This document shows positions 53,669 to 64,000 of a stretch of DNA of 64,000 nt, in pieces. The stretch is from the NCBI GenBank assembly GCA_033439795.1, contig JAUTDP010000009.1, positions 124,001 to 188,000 on the forward strand, in the 5' to 3' direction. A program made the translations under genes and the position numbers. The notes under the pieces were generated by a model. It had not been told where the DNA came from, made no database searches, and saw nothing but the letters and a program-made list of their open reading frames with translations. The stretch's first letter is position 1. Each line of letters opens with the position of its first letter. Origin of the DNA: Sordaria brevicollis (lineage: Eukaryota > Ascomycota > Sordariomycetes > Sordariales > Sordariaceae).

Positions 53669-54153
53669 TTATGCCGAGCAGCACTTGTGCTCGCCGCCAA
53701 TCTTGATGTTCTTGTTGCCCAGCTTGATGGTATCGTTGTCGCCGCGCTCGGTGTCCTTGTGAATCCGTAGCTCTGAAGAACAACTAGTCAGCAACCGTAC
53801 CCCATGTAGAAGTCCGGCGAGTTGGGACTCCACTCACTATAGGTCTCGCCCTCCTTACGGCCCTGGACAACGTTGGATCTCAAGAAGCTAGCAACTTCCT
53901 CGGCGTGCGCAATCGCAGGAGCAATAGTAGGATCGTTCGCAGGGAGGTTCTGGTTCTCGCGGAAACCACGGCGAATAGACTCGTAGGCGGCGGTAAGGGT
54001 GCGGGTATCGCCTATAATAGTGGCACAGCCGGTCAGTCCGGGGAGCTACATAGGCCGCTGAGCGGCAACAAGGGGATTGCATGGGAACAGCGTACCATCA
54101 AAGGCGATTCTCGCGGCGCGCATAAGGTGACGGTAGGCTTGAAGGGCAGACAT
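53669..54153 (-). CDS. mzm1: Mzm1/LYRM7-like complex III assembly factor (3 exons)
   Basis: Proposed complement(join(53669..53772,53838..54011,54096..54153)), 111 aa. Mitochondrial matrix LYR-family chaperone that stabilises the Rieske protein before its insertion into cytochrome bc1; yeast loss also lowers matrix zinc. The start MSALQAYRHLMRAARIAFDGD carries the LYR-like AYR motif and downstream Phe. The protein continues AAYESIRRGFRENQ, HAEEVASFLRSNVVQG, YKLRIHKDTERGDNDTIKLG and ends CCSA. Donors GTACGC and GTGAGT, acceptors TATAG and TTCAG; every junction restores the conserved sequence. Only short open frames exist, so the gene is easily missed. Confidence 0.93.
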
Positions 54154-54532
54154 GGTGATAATAGTGCGCTGGTAAACGAGCGTCAGGAAAAACAGAAGGC
54201 AAAGTCAAAAGAAGGTGAATAGTAGTAATCTATTCTAACTGAACAAGAAGATCGAAGGCTTGTCTGAAAACAGTTGCAGTGACGGCAATGCGACCTCCAA
54301 AAATGTCGCCCAGGACCGGGTAGGTTTGCCGGCCGGAGTGGACTTGGAGTTGGGAGGGCCGTGATTGGCGGCCGATAAGCAGGGAGTGGGGAGCTTGGCC
54401 ATCGAAAAATTTCCAGAATCCCGTAAAAAACGACAAGAGGGGCCCCGCCTATACAAGCTTCCTGCTCCCGTCCTGTGCCTGCTGTCACTGTCTCCCAACC
54501 CACCATCACCATCCTCATCATCAACCGCAAAA
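54154..54532. promoter_or_regulatory. Divergent promoter region of mzm1 and zuo1
   Basis: 379 bp between two divergent starts, too short for independent large promoters. No specific sites claimed. Confidence 0.4.
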
Positions 54533-55946
54533 ATGGCTACCGTGGTTCCCCTTCCTCTCCCCACCCTCCCCGAGGGCTGGACCGCCGAGAAGGACTTCAA
54601 GCCCATCGGCAAGATCGCCCAGAATGAGACCACTCAGCGCACCATCGAGCCCGTCGGCCCTCACTTCCTCGCCCACGCCCGCCGCGCCCGCCACAAGCGC
54701 ACCTTTTCCGAGGATGACCGCATCCAGGCCCAGGAGCGCGCCAAGAACGTCGAGGAGGACAACGAGAGCGACCTCTCCGAGCCCGAGGACCCCATGATGC
54801 TCTCTCGTGATGCCAAGGACTGGAAGGTTAGTGCCCAACATGTGTAATGCTGCACGGCACAGCATGAGCTTGACCGCTAACGTACTTGCGCCCCGATTAC
54901 AGCAACAAGATCACTACAAGGTTCTCGGTCTCTCCAAGTACCGCTGGAGGGCCACTGAGGAGCAGATCAAGCGCGCCCACCGCAAGAAGGTCCTCAAGCA
55001 CCACCCCGATAAGAAGGCTGCCGCCGGCCGCACCGAGGACGACAACTTCTTCAAGTGCATCCAGAAGGCCACCGAGGTCCTTCTCGACCCCATCAAGCGC
55101 CGCCAGTTCGATTCCGTCGATGAGGAGGCCGATGTCGAGCCCCCCACCAAGAAGCAGCTCCAGAAGGGCAACTTCTACAAGCTCTGGGGCAACGTCTTCA
55201 AGGCCGAGGGCCGCTTCAGCAACACCCAGCCCGTCCCCAGCTTCGGCAACGAGAACTCCACCAAGGAGGAGGTCGAGAACTTTTATAACTTCTTCTACAA
55301 CTTTGACAGCTGGAGGTCGTTCGAGTACCTTGACGAGGATGTTCCCGATGACAACGAGTCCCGCGACCAGAGACGCCACACCGAGCGCAAGAACCTCAAC
55401 GCCCGCAAGAAGAGAAAGGCCGAGGACAACGCTCGTCTCCGCAAGCTGCTCGACGACTGCTCCGCCGCCGATGAGCGTATCAAGAAGTTCCGCCAGGAGG
55501 CCAACGCCGCCAAGAACAAGAAGAGGCTCGAGAAGGAGGCTGCCGAGAAGAAGGCTGCTGAGGAGGCTGCTGCTAAGAAGGCCGCCGAGGAGGCCGCCGC
55601 TAAGGAGGCTGAGGAGAAGGCTAAGGCCGACCGTGAGGCCAGCAAGAAGGCCAAGGAGGCTGCCAAGAACGCTGTCAAGAAGAACAAGCGTGTCCTCCGT
55701 GGCTCCGTCAAGGATGCCAACTACTTTGCTGAGGGTGATGCTTCCGTCGCCACCATTGACGCTGTCCTTGGTGACGTCGAGCTCATCCAGGCCAAGATTG
55801 ATGCCGATGAGATCGCCGCCCTTGCTGGCAAGCTCAACGGCCTCAAGGTCGCTGATGAGATCAAGGCTGCCTGGAACGAGGAGGCCGCTCGCCTCGTCGC
55901 CGCCGGCAAGATCAACGCCGGTGACCTCAAGGCTTTCTCTGCTTAA
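54533..55946 (+). CDS. zuo1: Zuotin, ribosome-associated J-protein
   Basis: Proposed join(54533..54826,54903..55946), 445 aa with a 76-bp intron (GTTAGT/TACAG). With Ssz1 it forms the ribosome-associated complex that activates the Hsp70 Ssb on nascent chains. The J-domain lies at about residues 100-170 (QDHYKVLGLSKYRWRATEEQ, AHRKKVLKHHPDKK with the HPD motif, FFKCIQKATEVL). The zuotin homology domain follows (FYKLWGNVFKAEGRFS, FYNFFYNFDSWRSFEYLDED), then the long charged helix rich in Lys/Ala/Glu that binds the ribosome, and a C-terminal bundle (ALAGKLNGLKVADEIKAAWNEEA). Strong codon bias indicates high expression. Confidence 0.96.
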
Positions 55947-58900
55947 GCGAGTTGTTATGAAGTCAAGACATAATGAGGATGTGCATGTTGGCGTTTTGTC
56001 TACAATTATTTAGAATTTAGACTTGGGAGAAACACAGAGTTGTTGATGGATACCATTCCGCTGTTGATACATATCTTGTTCCTGCAAGCTTGCAAGTGAT
56101 CTCCCCATACTCGTGATACTCATTTTACTGCTGAAATGGACCGCACTCACCTACCGTTATTGCAAATGTCTCCTAACGCCCATAAAGGCTCACACACACG
56201 ACTTTTGATTACCTCGACCGCCCCGTGGTAAAACACGGTTGTAAGGACACAGACAGGGAAAGGTTTCTATCACTGCCAATCCATACAGAAATTTCCTATC
56301 GACTCTTAACCAATCTTTTCCCATGTCGCAATAAAATGATTTGCATGTCTTCTTACATTTGCTGTGCCTACATGTCCATATGCGTACCAGTGCATGCCTT
56401 CCTGTGTGCCGACAACCGTAAGAATCTGACCTAATTTTGTCCATAGGCGCATATGTTCGCACGTTTACACGTTTTCACGTGTACTTAACCGCCAACGGTA
56501 ATTACAGTTCGGATGTATGGAACTATGAATCAAACCAAGAAGTTGTGCAGATTTTGGAATGAGCGAAACTTGAGGAAAACAACAGGTCAATTTAAACCCG
56601 AGCAGTTATGTTCAGTTTTCAGCTGTAAACCTGCCTTAGGTTGAATTATAGGACTTTGGTATCTTCTAGTCCCTCCTCCAATGACAGTCTCGAGGTCTTC
56701 AAATCTTATAAATTATGTACATGCCGCACTGAAAACAACCTAACCCGTCATCCAAGAAAAAAAGCAACCAGGGGCAGTTGTGGTTTCGATCTGATATGTC
56801 CGACTTGATGCCAAGAATCAGCAGGTGGATCCAACAGCCCCAGCTGTGCAGCAATTGGTGAGCTCCACAGCGGACCGTCCCGTGGATCTAAACTCTTTTG
56901 GGGCCGAAGGGGCAGTGCGGCAATGCCTGCTCGAGGCTTCTCAGTCAATTGTTCTTTTGACATCTTGATCAAATTTTTGAGTTTCAGATAAAAATAACAG
57001 ATTTTATGTTCACTGAGGGCGTCATAAGGATGGTCTGTCAGGTGGGTATGTATGAGCCTTGAAGATTTTGGTGGTTTAGATGATGAAGAGGAGAATGAGC
57101 TCAAAAGCCAACTAAAAAAGAATTGAGAGATTTCTTAGACTGTTTAGGTAAACTGGTTGAGCTGGCCGGTCTCGCCGACATTTTCATGCAGTCGGTTATA
57201 TTATGGGACGAGGGATCTGAGGACCTGATGGTATGTGTCTGAGTAACTCAAGAGTGTCCAGTCCCGACCATGCGGAAATGATGTGGAAGCTCTTCCTGGA
57301 TCTTTGCGTTCCGCCGTTTGCTTTTGCGAGCTCTTTAGCAAGATGCTGGGAAACCACTAGGTCAGAACATTACCCAACCACTAAACTCTGTTGTGAATGA
57401 GAGTTGTTCTCTTATTCTTTTGAATGGGAGTTTGGCCGTGTAGCCAGGCAGCAGGAACCCAGGGAAGTTCACTGATGGATCCTGGCCTATGACCGAGTAT
57501 TGTTTTGCTTGTGTAGACAGCAATTCGGACCGTGGTCGAGTTTCGAGGCTGGGGCGCAATGAGATAGATAATGATGGACGGTAGCTCAATGAAAAGCCAG
57601 ACGAAAACAACATGTTGAGATAACTTACCAATCCTTGAGGTGCCAAGGAGAAATAAGAGGTGATAATTTCGAACAGAACAGAAATGTATGAGACTAAGTC
57701 AGCGAAAGCCGCGGGTTGAATCCAATTCCCGCCCCTTTGGTGTTTGAGGATGAGACCGTGGCGTACTGGCCAAGGGAAACGGTACGGAAAAGCCTTCAGA
57801 AAATTATACATGGAAGCAAGCCCACCACGGCTTCTCCACCACCGCCGGTAGCTTTGCTGTATGCTAGTGAGAAATTTCCAATGTTGGTCCCACGGAGTAA
57901 TCCTACGCTCTCAGTCATTGCAGCAGCTGCTCGTCGATGATTTTCGGCCTGACCTCCGAGAGAGCAGCAGCGTTGATAAATGTAACGCATCAATGGCGGC
58001 GGAATAGAAGCGAGGTGAAGAGGACCGTTGCGAGAATGACTTGTGCCGTGGCATGTTGGTAGGCGTATGATGGCTCGAATGGAATTCTAGATCCCGCGTA
58101 ATGTTTAGTTGGAAAGATTTGCCGCAATGCATTGGATGATATACGGTATCCTTTAGATAGGTTGTCTCATAGTAACAAGCCCTCGAGACAGCCGCTCATA
58201 CGAAGGCGCAAAGGGACGTGAACGGTGAAGGGTTAAGCTTAACTGGTTAGCTGTTTGATCAGTCCGAAGTTTCGTGATTCCAACGCAGACAGGTAAAATC
58301 TTTGAGCCCAACCGCAGGAATTGTCATAATCAGGAAGTCATTCGGAGTTTTTGAAATGATATGGCGCATTTTGCTCCAAACGCAAATGAGAATTACTCGT
58401 TCGTCTAAATTTGGTAAATATAAAGCTAATCTGACTCACACCAAAGTGCATCGAGTTGAAGCCATCTCCATCACAGAGAACAAGGAGTCCCTACCTGCGG
58501 GTTGGTGTTGCGAACTTGCGGTTGACGCGAGGCAGGGTCCCTGGATTTGAAGACGTTGCCAAGAGAAAAGCTCTCAGTGAAACTCGGGATTTAAAGTTGT
58601 GGGGGAGGGGCTTGCGATGTTGACCCACCATAACCCCACAATTCTGTTTGCCGGGGAGCTGGGATTGGAGCTCCAGACTGGATGATGACTGTTAGTGGCC
58701 CCCAGCCGACGTCGGAGTCTCGGAGATCATCTCAACCAAACAACTTGCACCATTGAGTCACACTTGAAGTCACTAAACTCCTTAGGCCCTTCTGATTCAC
58801 CCTTGGCGTCATTAGTCCAGAAAATAAAATATCGCGAAGCCGGCGTTCTTCTTCCTCTTCTTGCTGCTTTCTCTCCAGAAACTTAATCAATTGGCCTTTT

Positions 58901-58981
58901 TGAACTCTCCTCGGTCTTCCGGTCTTGGCTCCAAACAACTAGATCGGCCTTCATATACAAACACACAACAACACAATCACA
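55947..58981. other. Large intergenic region
   Basis: About 3 kb, A/T-richer than the surrounding genes. Short open frames on both strands (up to about 149 codons at 57362-57811 on minus) show no domain or convincing splice structure. The right end contains the CT-rich leader and AACACAATCACA start context of the aminoadipate reductase gene. Confidence 0.5.
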
Positions 58982-61900
58982 ATGGCGTCCGTATTACCCG
59001 ATCCCACTATCGACCTCGACTGGTCCGGATATGTCGGTTCCATCCAGGAACACTTCAGACGCAACGCCGAGGCGCACCCCGAGAGGACATGCGTCGTCGA
59101 GACCAAGACTTCTACGACACCAGAGAGACGTTTCACATACCGCCAGATTTACGAGGCCTCCAACACACTAGCCTGGTACCTGCACAAGGCCGGCATCACA
59201 AATGGCGATGTCGTCATGATTTGGGCCCATCGGTCCGTCGACCTGGTGGTGGCCCTTATGGGTATTCTGGTACGTAGTACTGCCTTTGTGATACCGCGGT
59301 AACCAGCCGAACAAGCCGGAATCGTGGCTAACCGTGTACCTTGCATGTGTAGGCTTCTGGCGCAACCATGACAGTTCTTGATCCTGCCTATCCTCCGGCG
59401 AGACAGCAGATTTACCTCGAGGTCTCCCAGCCCAGTGCCCTTCTACGAATTGGCCGCGCCACAGACGAGAATGGCCCTTTGGCCCCTTGGTCCAGAAGTA
59501 CATTGACGACGAGCTCAAGCTCAAGACCGACGTACCAGACTTGCGCCTCCGCGACGACGGTATTCTCTACGGTGGTGAGATCGATGGCAAGGATATCTTT
59601 GCCGAAGTAAGGCAACTCGCTTCCGCTCCTCCCGATGTTATCGTCGGCCCCGACTCGAACCCCACACTTTCTTTCACTTCCGGAAGTGAGGGTCGCCCCA
59701 AGGGTGTCCTTGGTCGCCACTACAGTCTCGTCAAGTACTTCGGCTGGATGGCCGAGCGCTTCAACCTCTCCTCCGAGAGCAGATACACCCTCCTTTCCGG
59801 TATTGCCCACGATCCGGTACAGCGCGACATCTTCACCCCTCTCTTCCTCGGTGCCCAGCTTCTCGTCCCATCCCGTGAGGATATCCAGCACGAGAAGCTT
59901 GCTGAGTGGATGAGGGAGCACAAGCCCACTGTAACCCATCTTACTCCCGCCATGGGTCAGATTCTAGTCGGTGGCGCTTCCGCTGAGTTCCCCAGCTTGG
60001 AGCATGTCTTCTTCGTCGGTGACGTTCTTACCACCCGCGACTGCCGTGCGTTGAGACGTTTGGCTGAGAATGCCAACATCATCAACATGTACGGCACTAC
60101 CGAGACCCAGCGTGCTGTCAGTTACTTCGAGATCCCCAGCCGCAACAGGGACCCTGACTTCCTCGAAAGAGAGCTCAAGGATACAGTCCCTGCCGGCACG
60201 GGCATGCATAATGTTCAGCTCCTGGTTGTCAACCGTGAGAACCGCGAGCAGCAGTGCCAGGTTGGCGAGGTCGGAGAGATCTACGTTCGTGCTGCCGGTC
60301 TTGCCGAAGGTTACCTCGGCGATCAGGCCCTGAACGACCAGAAGTTCTTGAACAACTGGTTTGTTGACAACAACAAGTGGGTTGAGGCTGATGCCAAGCT
60401 CAACAAGAACGAGCCCTGGAGAAAGTACTACAAGGGTCCCAGAGACAGACTTTACCGCACTGGCGATCTTGGACGCTACCTTGAGTCTGGTGATGTCGAG
60501 TGCGTTGGGCGCGCCGATGACCAGGTCAAGATTCGTGGTTTCCGTATCGAGCTCAACGACATTGACAGCAACTTGAGCCAGAGCCCCCTTATCCGTGACT
60601 GCAAGACTCTTGTCCGCAGAGATCGTAACGAGGAGCCTACTCTCGTCAGCTACATCGTCCCTGAGCACAAGGAGTGGCTCAAGTGGCTTGAGGTCCGTGG
60701 CCTCGCTGATGTTGAGGACGAGGGTGTCGAAATGGGTCCCGTCACTGTCTACCTCAAGAAGTACAGACGTATGCAGGCTGAGATCCGCGACCACCTGAGC
60801 GCCCGTCTGCCTACCTACGCCGTCCCCACCATCTATGTTGTCCTAAAGAAGATGCCTCTCAACCCCAACGGCAAGGTCGACAAGCCCAACCTTCCTTTCC
60901 CCGATGTTGCTGAGCGTGTTGAGGATGCCTCGGAGGAGGACCTCAAGAACTGGGAGTCGCTTACCGAGACCGAGCGCACTGTAGCCCAGCTCTGGGCTGA
61001 CGTGATTCGCGGTCTTAACCCCAAGACCATCAAGCGTGAGAACGCCTTCTTCGACTTGGGTGGTCACAGTTTGTTGGCTCAGCAGTTCCTCCTGAACATT
61101 CGTAAGGCGATTGGCAGGGATGTGTCCATCAACATTCTCTATGAGCACCCTAGCCTGGCTGGTTTCTGTGCCCAGGTCGACAAGCTCCTCGGAGAGGAGA
61201 CCAGCGGCGTCACTGCCGAGGCTGGTGAGGACGAGTACGCCAAGTCCTTGGATGAGCTACTGGCTCAGCTTCCCGAGAAGTATCTCTCGGCCGATCCCGC
61301 GACCCTTGGCTCTGAGGAGTTGACTGTCTTCCTCACTGGTGCCACCGGTTTCTTGGGTTCCTACCTCGTCAAGGACGTCCTTGACCGCACGGCCCGCACC
61401 GTCAAGCTGATTGCTCACGTCCGTGGTGTTAAGGACTCGACTGCGGCGCTCGAGCGTCTGCGTCGCTCTCTTCAGGGTTACGGCCTCTGGAACGATGAGT
61501 GGACTGGAAGACTCAGCACCGTTGTCGGTGACTTGGCCAAGCCCAACCTTGGCATTGATGATGCCGATTGGGCTGAGCTTGCTCAGAAGGTGGACGTTGT
61601 CATTCACAACGGCGCCACTGTTCACTGGGTCAAGCGCTACCATGACATGATGGCCGCCAACGTCCTGTCCACCGTTGACGCCATGAAGCTTTGCAACGAG
61701 GGCAAGCCCAAGGCCTTCTGCTTCGTCAGTTCCACCAGTGTCCTCGATACCGACTACTACTTCAACCTTTCCGACAAGCAGGTGAGCACCGGACGTGGTG
61801 CCATCATGGAGTCTGACGATATGGAAGGTAGCCGTACTGGTCTCGGTACTGGTTATGGTCAGACCAAGTGGGTCTCTGAGCAGCTTGTCCGCGAAGCCGG

Positions 61901-62588
61901 CAAGCGTGGTCTCCTCGGTTCCGTCGTCCGCCCTGGCTACATTTTGGGTGACGCCAACACCGGTGTGTGCAACGTCGATGATTTCTTGGTCCGCATGCTC
62001 AAGGGCTGCATCCAGATCTCCTCTCGCCCCCACATCGTCAACACTGTCAACGCCGTTCCCGTCAACCACGTCGCTCGTACCGTCGTTGCTGCTGCGCTCA
62101 ACCCCATCCCAAGCGGTGTGCACGTCATCCACGTCACTGCCCATCCCCGTCTCCGCATGAACGAGTACCTTGCCATCTTGGAGTACTACGGCTACAAGAC
62201 CCCCGAGACTAGCTACGAGGAGTGGAAGGCCGAGCTCGAGAAGTTCGTTTCTGCCGGTGCCCTCGAGAAGGATCAGGAGCAGCATGCCTTGATGCCCCTC
62301 TACCACTTCTGCATGAACGACCTTCCCGCCAACACTCGTGCCCCTGAGATGGATGACAGAAACGCCGTCGCTGTCCTGAAGGCCGATGCTGACAAGTGGA
62401 CTGGCGTTGATGACTCCACTGGTAGCGGTATTGGCAGGGAGGAGGTCGGCAAGTTCCTTGCTTACCTTTCCGAGATTAACTACGTCCCCAAGCCTACCGA
62501 GCGCGGCCGTCCTCTGCCTCAGATCCAGCCTGAGGTTCTCAAGGCTCTGGCGGTCGGTGCTACCGGTGGTCGTGGCGGTGCTCACTAA
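58982..62588 (+). CDS. lys-3: L-2-aminoadipate reductase, large subunit (LYS2 family), with apparent 1-nt frameshift
   Basis: Exon 1 is 58982..59269; an 83-bp intron (GTACGT/TGTAG) follows; exon 2 runs 59353..62588 with a frame change at 59483-59487. The enzyme adenylates, thioesterifies and reduces 2-aminoadipate to the semialdehyde in lysine synthesis. Domains: adenylation (LSFTSGSEGRPKGV, NMYGTTETQRAVSYFEIPS), carrier (FFDLGGHSLLAQQF, phosphopantetheine Ser), and NAD(P)H reductase (LTGATGFLGSYLVKDVL, YGQTKWVSEQL). After NGPLAP the frame shifts: the C run CCCC at 59483-59486 needs one more base to read on to LVQKYIDDELK. With that base the protein would be 1174 aa, the usual length. Everything after the shift is intact over 1030 codons. 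A sequencing or assembly error in the homopolymer is most likely; a real null allele is possible. Confidence 0.9.
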
Positions 62589-63472
62589 GCGATTTTTCCT
62601 TTTGGGTTGTAGGAATTTGGGCGAATCTGGGTAGAGAAAAGCAAACGACATTTGGTCTGACTTTCTAGGAATGGGAAATATCGGAAAAGGTTATCCTCGG
62701 GACATATAGGGACGGAGCTTGGTAGACATTTGGTATATATAGTGTATATGACTTGCAAATAATAGACGATAGTCATGATCAAGCCGGAATGGCACTCGAC
62801 GAATGGACGTGTTTTGGACGGTGTACTCGAGTTATTTTACTTCTCGTTAATCCATCGGCCTGGTCGACTTTTCCGCCTTGGATTAGGGTATGCCCCCTCT
62901 TTTGTCCAGTCATCTTTATTTTCGCTGTTTCTTCTGCGCCCCGATTGACAGATATTGTATGGCACCCTCGTACAACGACACATCAATTTCAACGAGCTCA
63001 AAAGACCTCATTAATATCAGATCATCACACAACTCCAACATTCCCATTTCAAAACTGCCGAATCGCGGCAGAGCTCACTTAACATTTGTGTTACTACCCC
63101 AGCTTATCATGCATCTCCCAGGCGCCTCAGGGTCCAGTGTATTTAGCCTCATTCTATGGGAAAGTCTCGATGAGTCCGCTGCCTCACAATGCGTATGGTC
63201 AACTTATCCATTGCTTTCTTCCAAAGGCAGGCTTTCAGAGTACCCCGACTTTCGGTATCTTCTGGTTGATGTTTGGTGTTGGAAGAGGAGAGATACTAAA
63301 GTCCTCTAGGTTTTAACTAAGTTGATGATCGGTCCAGGAGCTTTCTTTTGAAAAGCATCAAGTTCATATCAGTTCGAACAGTAAAGTTCATCTTTTGACT
63401 CTCAATAATCACCAAACTTGGAAACGTCTACTCCCGGAAGACCCAACCACCGAAGAAGGGCCATCAACCACC
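62589..63472. other. Intergenic region
   Basis: 3' flank of the aminoadipate reductase gene and promoter of the S28 peptidase gene. Short open frames without signature. Confidence 0.5.
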
Positions 63473-64000
63473 ATGAAGCTCTCCCCGGGTACTCTTCTCC
63501 CCCTTGCGGCATGGACAGCACCAAAAGCGAGTCTGAGAGGAACCCCGGAGCTCGACTCTACGTCTTCCTCTTCGAAGGGGATTAACCTAGACGTAGCCAT
63601 CAAAAGCCTCGCCGGAGCTTCCTGTGGCTGGTTCGAACAGCCAGTGGATCATAACGACCCCAAGCTTGGAACATGGCAGCAGCAATACTGTGTGAGCAGG
63701 GAGTGGTGGGCTGGTCCGGGTTCGCCTGTGAGTTCTCTTTCTTCGGCAACCGTCCAGAAATGGTAGTGTAGCTGGACTGACTGATTGACTGACCAACTTG
63801 TTGGCAATCAGGTCGTCTTCATGACTCCAGGCGAAGAACCAATCATCCGCTCTGTCTCTTCTAGTCTCGGATATACGTTTCTGGAAAACACCACCATGCC
63901 TGGCATGTACGCGCAAGCTGTTGGGGGTGCCACTGTTGTTCTTGAGCGTCAGTTTACTTTCATTAATCACTATTTGTACTCCTCTCGGTGATTGGGTTTG
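63473..64000 (+). CDS. S28-family serine peptidase, N-terminal part (cut by window end)
   Basis: Visible exons 63473..63727 and 63812..63947; the next intron begins GTCAGT at 63948 and runs past the window end. The S28 family (prolyl carboxypeptidase/DPP2-like) removes residues after proline; fungal members are secreted or vacuolar. Typical N-terminal landmarks: CGWFEQPVDHNDP, QQQYCVSREWWAGPGSPVVFMTPGEEP and YAQAVGGATVVLE, where the family continues with His-Arg. A C at the exon end plus AC in the next exon would give that His, which supports the donor choice. The N-terminus is weakly hydrophobic (LLPLAAWTAP). Catalytic Ser, Asp and His lie beyond the window. Confidence 0.85.

Noticed and set aside
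61257..62651. 464-codon open frame antisense to the aminoadipate reductase gene
   Set aside because: Shadow of strong codon bias in a highly expressed gene; no domain and the sense strand has clear reductase motifs. The same reasoning removes the antisense frames over the PDH beta, erg-4 and zuotin genes.

Overview
This 64 kb window is nuclear DNA of a filamentous ascomycete. Introns are short (about 55-250 bp) with GTRNGT donors, CTAAC-type branch points and YAG acceptors. Starts sit in CAACATGG-like contexts, and non-coding pyrimidine tracts are frequent. Protein content (HAM-4/SLMAP-type FHA protein, laccase, SIRT2-type sirtuin, AA9 LPMO, ERG6-type methyltransferase, zuotin, aminoadipate reductase) points to Sordariales. 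I infer Neurospora or a very close relative. Gene symbols in Neurospora style come from memory of the families, not from a database check.

Left part (1-14.4 kb): an SDR-like gene and an AlaX-like tRNA-editing gene, then a decayed alpha/beta-hydrolase-like fragment. After these comes an accessory block holding eight tiny paralogous genes (A-H, about 76-277 aa). They were found by joining exons by hand. Seven are on + and one on -, and almost all share the same architecture: exon 1 ending in phase 2, a 20-23 nt micro-exon coding for an (Y/W/F)-I-x-F-(D/E)-R-like motif, then one exon coding for a D-(W)-x(n)-QA-x-x-L...G...LL-x-EQ...(W/Y)-x-F-H-N core. I recognise no known family.

Middle (16-46 kb): ham-4-like STRIPAK component, MGR2 (TIM23 gatekeeper), a laccase and a repeat-rich orphan. 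Three minus-strand RanBP2-type zinc-finger genes follow, two of which carry an in-frame TAG exactly where the third has TGG (Trp). Then come a SIRT2-type deacetylase, quinolinate phosphoribosyltransferase, an RCC1-like protein and an AA9 LPMO. A 499 bp MULE-like MITE with about 120 bp inverted repeats and a 9 bp target duplication sits in the next gap, followed by a single-pass membrane protein.

Right part (47-64 kb): housekeeping genes pyruvate dehydrogenase E1 beta, sterol C24-methyltransferase, Slt11, Mzm1, zuotin and alpha-aminoadipate reductase. The reductase has an apparent 1-nt deletion in a C run. An S28 peptidase is cut by the window end. mzm1/zuo1 and the methyltransferase/slt11 pair are divergently arranged.

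The two most interesting signals are the micro-exon paralogue cluster and the matched Trp-to-UAG positions in two zinc-finger genes. The latter is a pattern expected of stop codons repaired by sexual-stage A-to-I mRNA editing.
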